Source: an uncultured Chlorobiaceae bacterium | Lineage (GTDB): Bacteria > Bacteroidota > Chlorobiia > Chlorobiales > Chlorobiaceae | NCBI GenBank assembly: GCA_903851385.1 | Contig: CAINOC010000007.1 | Span: 1-56,860, forward strand | Direction of reading: 5' to 3' | DNA: 56,860 bases | Shown here: in pieces, positions 52,432 through 56,860 of the stretch | Numbering within the stretch: the stretch's first letter is position 1 | How the letters are laid out: each line of letters begins with the position of its first letter | Program-made: the position numbers and the translations under genes | Notes under the pieces: model-generated | The model's database searches: none | What the model saw: only the letters and a program-made list of their open reading frames with translations | What the model was told of the DNA's origin: nothing

Positions 52432-52683
52432 TTAATAACTCTGTTTCAGCACAAAATGTTTTTTCTTGTCACAATGAAAATTGTCGCACACATTTCTAGC
52501 CTGCAAACCCTTCTGTGTGTTTTCAATATCAAAATCAACGTCATTATCCTGATAAATAAGCTTGAAACGATTCTCTGAGCAAATGTTTGAAAAATGAACA
52601 AAAATATCTTCGCCTCCATTTGGGTTGACTATAAAGCCATACCCTTTTTTCTTGTCAAACCATTTGACTTTACCTGTTGCCAT
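52432..52683 (-). CDS. cold-shock domain protein
   Basis: An 83-residue cold-shock protein with RNP1 KGYGFIV, RNP2 DIFVHF and the start MATGKVKWFDKKKGYGF. It binds single-stranded RNA or DNA as an RNA chaperone. The C-terminus after the domain (NFHCDKKKHFVLKQSY) is basic and slightly extended compared with the 66-70-residue E. coli type. ATG 52683 is chosen from the family start; the open frame extends to 52743 without a better start. Confidence 0.87.
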   Translation of the reverse strand: MATGKVKWFDKKKGYGFIVNPNGGEDIFVHFSNICSENRFKLIYQDNDVDFDIENTQKGLQARNVCDNFHCDKKKHFVLKQSY

Positions 52684-52749
52684 ATCTTTCAGATGTAAAG
52701 ATTTCAAAGCCAACAAAGGTTGCGAAGTGATATCATCAATCAAAAATCA

Positions 52750-53016
52750 TCAATGATCAAGTTTCAGGTCTGTTACAATAACAGCGCCATGAAAGCGCTT
52801 GTCGGGGAAAACCACCCTCCCTTTGGAATTGATAACGAGATGGGGAAAACCGGATTTTTCAAGCATCCGAAGCGCCTTTACCAGATCTTTTTTTCCAGCA
52901 GGCTTAATGATTATATCAGCTTGTGCTTCAACTTTTTTCACATCATGGTGTTTCAGCTCCTCCTGCAAAAAAAACTCACCTTTAATTTCAGCCTTTAATT
53001 CATCCAGTCGAAGCAT
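52750..53016 (-). CDS. small protein resembling a half FAD-binding (PCMH/FAD_binding_4) domain
   Basis: An 88-residue protein with an excellent Shine-Dalgarno (GGGAGG) before the ATG, so it is probably expressed. Residues 34-88 (IIIKPAGKKDLVKALRMLEKSGFPHLVINSKGRVVF ... FHGAVIVTDLKLD) resemble the first subdomain of FAD-linked oxidases such as MurB and glycolate oxidase, but without the rest of the enzyme. It is either a stand-alone small protein or an eroded oxidase. The neighbouring cold-shock and GNAT genes give no clue. Confidence 0.6.
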   Translation of the reverse strand: MLRLDELKAEIKGEFFLQEELKHHDVKKVEAQADIIIKPAGKKDLVKALRMLEKSGFPHLVINSKGRVVFPDKRFHGAVIVTDLKLDH

Positions 53017-53050
53017 AAAAACCTCCCGTACTTATTATTAATACAATTAC

Positions 53051-53752
53051 TTAAATTTTTGGCTGCAACACGCTAAGCTCCCGTAATCTTCTTGTCATTC
53101 CACTCTGTTTCATAGCTGCCTTGCGCTCTATAATTCCCCTGAACCCATCAGTCAATTCACGGTAGATCCTGCTCCGGCTGTCTTTGATCCGGCTGTAGAG
53201 CTTGAGAATATCCAGCGTCAAAATAATTCTTGTAGAGCTGCAGTTCAGCTCGCCAAACAAATGCTTCCCGACCACTTCAAACCCGAGTACCCGTGTATGA
53301 AAGTTGAGAGGTGAATGCTTCTCGCCTTCAAAGACATCGGTAATAAAGTGAGTGTAATCACGCTCTATTACCTCAGCAGTAGCTGCTCGCATCAAACGGA
53401 GAGCAATCCTTGGGTTCTTGCGGAACTCCTCAAGAATCATGAACCTCCCGATCTCAACATATTTCCCGGCACTTTTCAGCTCTTCAACATCGATACCCGG
53501 CATAAACTTTACATCATACTCTTCAGGAATGTCAAAAGACGGATCATAAAGGAGGCGCATTACCCCTGCAGGTTTCCCATTAATTGATGCCAAAAACCAT
53601 GAAACCCCATTACTCGCGGAAAGCTCATCGGGAATCTGGTTTTCCACGGTGCTGATCCATTTTTTTTCAACACAAAATACCCCCTTGATCACTTCAAGAG
53701 CAGCCGCACGATCGCCGGCACTCTCAACCCTGCTTACGCTTACACTCGACAT
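53051..53752 (-). CDS. GNAT-fold acyltransferase, autoinducer-synthase/FeeM-like
   Basis: A 233-residue N-acyltransferase-like protein. WFLASINGKPAGVMRLLYD and YVEIGRFMILEEFRKNPRIALRLMRAA follow the order of GNAT strands and the acyl-CoA/ACP-binding turn; VLGFEVVGKHLFGELNCSSTRIIL lies near the C-terminus. The layout resembles LuxI-fold N-acyl amino acid synthases (FeeM) more than small GNATs. It overlaps the upstream PlsC-type gene by 13 bases, an arrangement like OlsA-OlsB in ornithine-lipid synthesis. Acyl acceptor and donor cannot be read from sequence. Confidence 0.68.
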   Translation of the reverse strand: MSSVSVSRVESAGDRAAALEVIKGVFCVEKKWISTVENQIPDELSASNGVSWFLASINGKPAGVMRLLYDPSFDIPEEYDVKFMPGIDVEELKSAGKYVEIGRFMILEEFRKNPRIALRLMRAATAEVIERDYTHFITDVFEGEKHSPLNFHTRVLGFEVVGKHLFGELNCSSTRIILTLDILKLYSRIKDSRSRIYRELTDGFRGIIERKAAMKQSGMTRRLRELSVLQPKI

Positions 53753-54570
53753 AGATGCTCCTTTGGGTTAATTGTTGTTGTCGTAACTGTTTGTTTAATC
53801 ACACTGCAGGGTTCGCTGTATTGCTTGCCGGAAAGTTCAGCCAGCGAAAACATGATTTCCTTTGTAACATCAGCAGCCATTCTATTGAGCTCTGAGGATG
53901 TAATGCTCTTGCATGAGGTATCGGCCATGAGTGCCAGATATTTTTTTGACTGATGCTGGAAATCAAGCGGCTTGCCGATTCTCACAATGGTTCGCCCAAG
54001 CACAGGTATGCGTCCCTTCCTTATTCTGCACTCAAAGTCAATGCCCACAGGCACAACCGTGCTCCCGGTTTTCAAGGCTATATGGCCTACACCCGGTTTT
54101 CCCTGTAGCAGGTGCTCAGCATTCCTGTTACGTTTCCCCTCTGGAAAAATCCCGATACTCTGACCTGAACGAAGTTTTTCTGCGCACCTTTCCACAGTGC
54201 CATCAGCGGGACGGGTCATCCGTTTTGCTTCTATCCAGCGAAGGAGAGAACGTTTATTATAGACATATACTGGATTGGTCATATCCATCAAAGAACCGAG
54301 AATCGGAACCTTGCCATACATCCAGTCAATGACAAAACTGATCATACGGCCACCGAGATGGTAGACAATCAGTGCCGGTACCATCAGGACTTCAATTGAA
54401 TTGTTATGGTTGAAAGCATAGATGCATGCCCTCCCCGAATCATCAAGATTTTCAAGACCGTAGGCTCTGGTCAAAAATAAATTCGGGAGCATAAGTAACC
54501 TGAGCAATAAAGCTCTGCTGTAAGGTAAAAAGGGAAGTGGTTTGAACAACCTTTCTGCATATCGTGTCAT
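53740..54570 (-). CDS. PlsC-family acyltransferase with HX4E in place of HX4D
   Basis: A 276-residue membrane-associated acyltransferase of the 1-acylglycerol-3-phosphate family. Motif I is NHNNSIEVLM with H55 and Glu at the position normally Asp (HX4E), motif III is FPEGKRNR and motif IV is VVPVGI. It would acylate a lysophospholipid or lyso-aminolipid. The variant first motif is unusual and may change activity or substrate. It overlaps the following GNAT gene by 13 bases, so the two enzymes likely act in one lipid pathway. Confidence 0.82.
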   Translation of the reverse strand: MTRYAERLFKPLPFLPYSRALLLRLLMLPNLFLTRAYGLENLDDSGRACIYAFNHNNSIEVLMVPALIVYHLGGRMISFVIDWMYGKVPILGSLMDMTNPVYVYNKRSLLRWIEAKRMTRPADGTVERCAEKLRSGQSIGIFPEGKRNRNAEHLLQGKPGVGHIALKTGSTVVPVGIDFECRIRKGRIPVLGRTIVRIGKPLDFQHQSKKYLALMADTSCKSITSSELNRMAADVTKEIMFSLAELSGKQYSEPCSVIKQTVTTTTINPKEHLCRV

Positions 54571-54702
54571 AAGATCCCTTCAGTTACCAGTAGCATGTCG
54601 ACGACAACCTGAACCTCACAATCGTAAGAAAGTGAAATAGTGTTGGGGAATGGTTAAGGTCGTGCTACAAGTCCGAAAAATCTTCTCTGCTGATCAAGCT
54701 GT

Positions 54703-55821
54703 TTACGTCAGAAGGTGAAGGCGGGTAAAAACATAATCCAGGGAATCTTCGTTCAGCACAATCCTTGAATACCCGGTCTCCCCAAGCTCCATTGGCAGAT
54801 GATCCCTGTCATCAATAAACGTAGGCCTCCGTTTGCCATTATACCAGCAGACAAGCCTGATGGTGCCGCCTTCTATTTCGAGGGCTGTTATGGCACGCTT
54901 TCCAATAGTGCACCCGGAATTGAAAACGCTTGGGATGGGAAGATTATTATAAAGGCCACTCCGGAGACCCGTTATTTTCCCTTTTTTGTAACAGGCATCA
55001 AGTTCCTTTTTCAACGTTGTTATTTTTTCCCCGATTTCTTGACGGTGTTCACTGTCCGTAGATGAATAAGTTCTGCAAAGATCCTCAATGCGGTAATTCA
55101 GGTAATCAACTTTTGACAGCGATTCAAACAATGGACGATGCGTATGCCCTATAATGGAAACAATTTTAGCCTGGTTTGAAAACTCATAAATTGATTTCTC
55201 GATAGAAAACCTTTTGCGGCTGTTGTACGCAACTGAAAAGTTTTTTAACCCTAAGGGCTTTGCAATATAGCGGAGAAACAAAACGACCACCCGACTCAGC
55301 ACTGAATAGGTTTCCCATAAAAGTACCGATGCCTGATGCCCATGAAAAAGCAGCAAGGTTTCATTCTCATAATGAAAGGTAATCGATTCAATCAGCGATG
55401 ACTGAAGCCGGTACTCCTTCTCATCAAGCAATGCCGAATCATGATTACCGTAAGTTTTCCAGAAAAACCCGTTTTCTTTAAACTTCAAAAAAAGCTCATA
55501 AAAATCACCCCATTTCGAAGCAATGCTTTTAAGTGGAAACTTGAACAACTCCTCAATATCGCCATTTAAGACAAGACTGTACTTTTGCTCCAGATAATAG
55601 CTTTCAAGGATGGTTTTGAGCAATTCCGCATTTTGTCGAAACTCATCCAGTCTGCCGCCATTACCCATGTGCAGGTCACTGAGAATGAGAATCCGTGACG
55701 AATGATCAAGTTGAACCGCCTTTGCTTTGATAAGCAGGTTCTCAAGGTGGGCATGTTTTTTTTTTAGAAAACACATTGCGCTTTTACTGAAGCACTTACT
55801 CAGGGTGTGTAGTCCAAACAT
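54703..55821 (-). CDS. calcineurin-like metallophosphoesterase
   Basis: A 372-residue phosphoesterase with a full set of metal-ligand motifs: ILSDLHMGNG, LNGDIEELF, TYGNHDSAL, LFHGHQAS and IIGHTHRP. A helical insert follows (residues about 255-300). The layout is similar to LpxH-like or UDP-sugar hydrolase proteins but the C-terminal half is longer. The start at 55821 is the first ATG of the frame, and residues 1-35 are poorly ordered; a later start at residue 16 is possible. It lies six bases after the PHP gene, so they are cotranscribed. Confidence 0.82.
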   Translation of the reverse strand: MFGLHTLSKCFSKSAMCFLKKKHAHLENLLIKAKAVQLDHSSRILILSDLHMGNGGRLDEFRQNAELLKTILESYYLEQKYSLVLNGDIEELFKFPLKSIASKWGDFYELFLKFKENGFFWKTYGNHDSALLDEKEYRLQSSLIESITFHYENETLLLFHGHQASVLLWETYSVLSRVVVLFLRYIAKPLGLKNFSVAYNSRKRFSIEKSIYEFSNQAKIVSIIGHTHRPLFESLSKVDYLNYRIEDLCRTYSSTDSEHRQEIGEKITTLKKELDACYKKGKITGLRSGLYNNLPIPSVFNSGCTIGKRAITALEIEGGTIRLVCWYNGKRRPTFIDDRDHLPMELGETGYSRIVLNEDSLDYVFTRLHLLT

Positions 55822-55827
55822 TAACGG

Positions 55828-56529
55828 TTATTTTAGTTTACCCCCACGGTACAGAAATAACGCAACCGCTTCATTGGTTCTTATGGCCTGTTTAACCGCC
55901 TCAACATTTCTGGAACACCGTAAGAGCGTCTTCCACGACCGTAGATGTTTTTCTTCATGAAAGTCTGAATTTGCGATGTAGTTGAATTTTTTTAACCCTA
56001 CAACGTTGAAAAGATCGTCCCGGTTTGCAACTTCCCAAGCGTCAAACATCAATGCAAAGCGGTCCCGATTATTCCAAAGATATTCAGATGGTGTTTCACC
56101 GGAATGATTACGTATATATGGATGGCAAGCGACTGATAGTCCTCCCTGGGCATTAATTTCAGTCAGAATATCTTCAACTTTCAGATCAGGGCTGATAAAC
56201 TCCTTACTATCCAGCGCAAGAATGTGATATTTTGAAGTATCATTAGTAAGTTCAATTCCAGGAATCAGGAGCATGCGATAGGTTTCCCAGGCATATCGAG
56301 TCGCACTCCAGAGCTCTCTCTGGTAATGAGCAAACCGATCTTTTTCAATACTGCAGTTCATTCCGCACTCTGTTTTTGTCCGTGCCAAACTTGCACTATC
56401 GAGTACATGGTCTGTAATGGCAATCACATCAAATCCCGTTTCACCATACATCTCCACAACATCTTTCAGCTCACAATTTCCGTCACTCCATGTCGTATGG
56501 ATATGAAAATCGCAGTACAACCATTCCAT
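55828..56529 (-). CDS. PHP-domain metal-dependent hydrolase
   Basis: A 233-residue PHP-domain protein with the N-terminal metal motif CDFHIHTTWSDG, then AITDHVLD, LIPGIELT (Glu), SVACHPYIR and NSDFHEEKHL, the full set of trinuclear-site ligands. PHP proteins hydrolyse phosphoesters such as histidinol phosphate, AMP or 3',5'-bisphosphates. TrpH/YciV-like RNase AM activity is one possibility, but the substrate is not evident. It is the first gene of the pair with the metallophosphoesterase. Confidence 0.85.
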   Translation of the reverse strand: MEWLYCDFHIHTTWSDGNCELKDVVEMYGETGFDVIAITDHVLDSASLARTKTECGMNCSIEKDRFAHYQRELWSATRYAWETYRMLLIPGIELTNDTSKYHILALDSKEFISPDLKVEDILTEINAQGGLSVACHPYIRNHSGETPSEYLWNNRDRFALMFDAWEVANRDDLFNVVGLKKFNYIANSDFHEEKHLRSWKTLLRCSRNVEAVKQAIRTNEAVALFLYRGGKLK

Positions 56530-56819
56530 CTGAGTTCTCTTATAGAGTTGACTGAGTTAATCGTATGTATCAAGCTCAGGTATTAAAGTAGTTGATTATG
56601 AGCTACATACTCCTCTTCCTATTGTAAACTTCCCGTGAATTCTCCTTTACCTTTCGTTCACTCTTGTATACTTTAAAAAATGTCCCTGAAAGATTTTTTT
56701 GCTTTTCACGTCAATAAAAGTTTCAAACTTGTAACAAATCGATCATTGGATGCTACGGTGAAAGCCAGTAGATTGGGGCATCAAAAAAAGCAATTTTGTT
56801 AAACTAACTATTGGACTCT
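56530..56819. other. 290-base intergenic region
   Basis: AT-rich sequence without an open frame of coding character or RNA-like structure that I could recognise. It should contain the promoter of the leftward PHP gene and, possibly, one for a rightward gene beginning at the window edge. Confidence 0.4.
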
Positions 56820-56860
56820 ATGGCTGACGATAGCGTCGGGGGAAGCAACCGGACCAATGC
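56820..56860 (+). CDS. possible start of a gene cut by the window edge
   Basis: An ATG at 56820 opens a frame MADDSVGGSNRTN that is cut after 13 codons. There is no clear ribosome-binding site, and it is too short to identify. Confidence 0.2.
   Translation, partial: MADDSVGGSNRTN

Overview
The window reads as chromosome from a green sulfur bacterium (Chlorobiaceae). Evidence for this is a set of bacteriochlorophyll genes of the bchF-bchC-bchX type, a small hydrophobic protein resembling the CsmB/CsmF chlorosome-envelope family, the C5 heme/chlorophyll precursor genes hemA, hemC, hemD and hemB, and a cytochrome-assembly-like hemX. No rRNA, tRNA, CRISPR array or complete insertion sequence was seen. 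All assignments come from reading motifs and translations; no database search was run.

Layout. 0-3 kb: a secreted charged-tail protein, queD, an XRE-type regulator without a visible partner, and the chlorosome-like protein. 2.9-11.3 kb: a two-partner secretion pair, a 2213-residue exoprotein and its TpsB transporter. 11.8-14.9 kb: cysE, aroC, hemB. 15.3-19.7 kb: a tightly overlapping three-gene operon with an AfsA-like hotdog protein, an FAD oxidoreductase and a CqsS-like hybrid histidine kinase. 19.7-23.2 kb: a four-subunit sodium-pumping methylmalonyl-CoA decarboxylase type operon. 23.5-28.7 kb: a HisN-type phosphatase, a membrane-anchored acidic protein, then hemX-hemA-hemC-hemD. 28.9-33.3 kb: typA facing bchF-bchC-bchX. 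33.5-40.6 kb: an accessory stretch with a solute-binding lipoprotein, BrnTA, MNT-HEPN, a SWIM protein, an SDR enzyme and a TPR protein. 40.8-46.4 kb: a Co/Ni ECF-type importer facing a copper-receptor-like TonB protein. 46.5-51.8 kb: porin, pstS, phoB, phoR. 51.8-56.5 kb: Nudix, cold-shock, PlsC-GNAT, metallophosphoesterase and PHP genes.

The most interesting unit is the 15.3-19.7 kb operon. Its kinase has the whole-length architecture of Vibrio CqsS (six- or seven-helix sensor, kinase, degenerate receiver, true receiver), but there is no CqsA beside it. Instead it is translationally coupled to an AfsA-domain protein, the family that makes gamma-butyrolactone signals in Streptomyces, and to an FAD enzyme. 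This suggests a synthase-modifier-receptor signalling cassette not known to me from green sulfur bacteria.

A second theme is gene decay between 32.8 and 38.9 kb. bchC, brnT and the SWIM-domain gene each carry one in-frame stop with the reading frame otherwise intact on both sides. Remnants of a TPR gene (37.1 kb) and a pstS gene (46.5 kb) lie near full-length relatives. BchX carries a C-terminal extension that looks like a sigma-factor region 4 helix-turn-helix.
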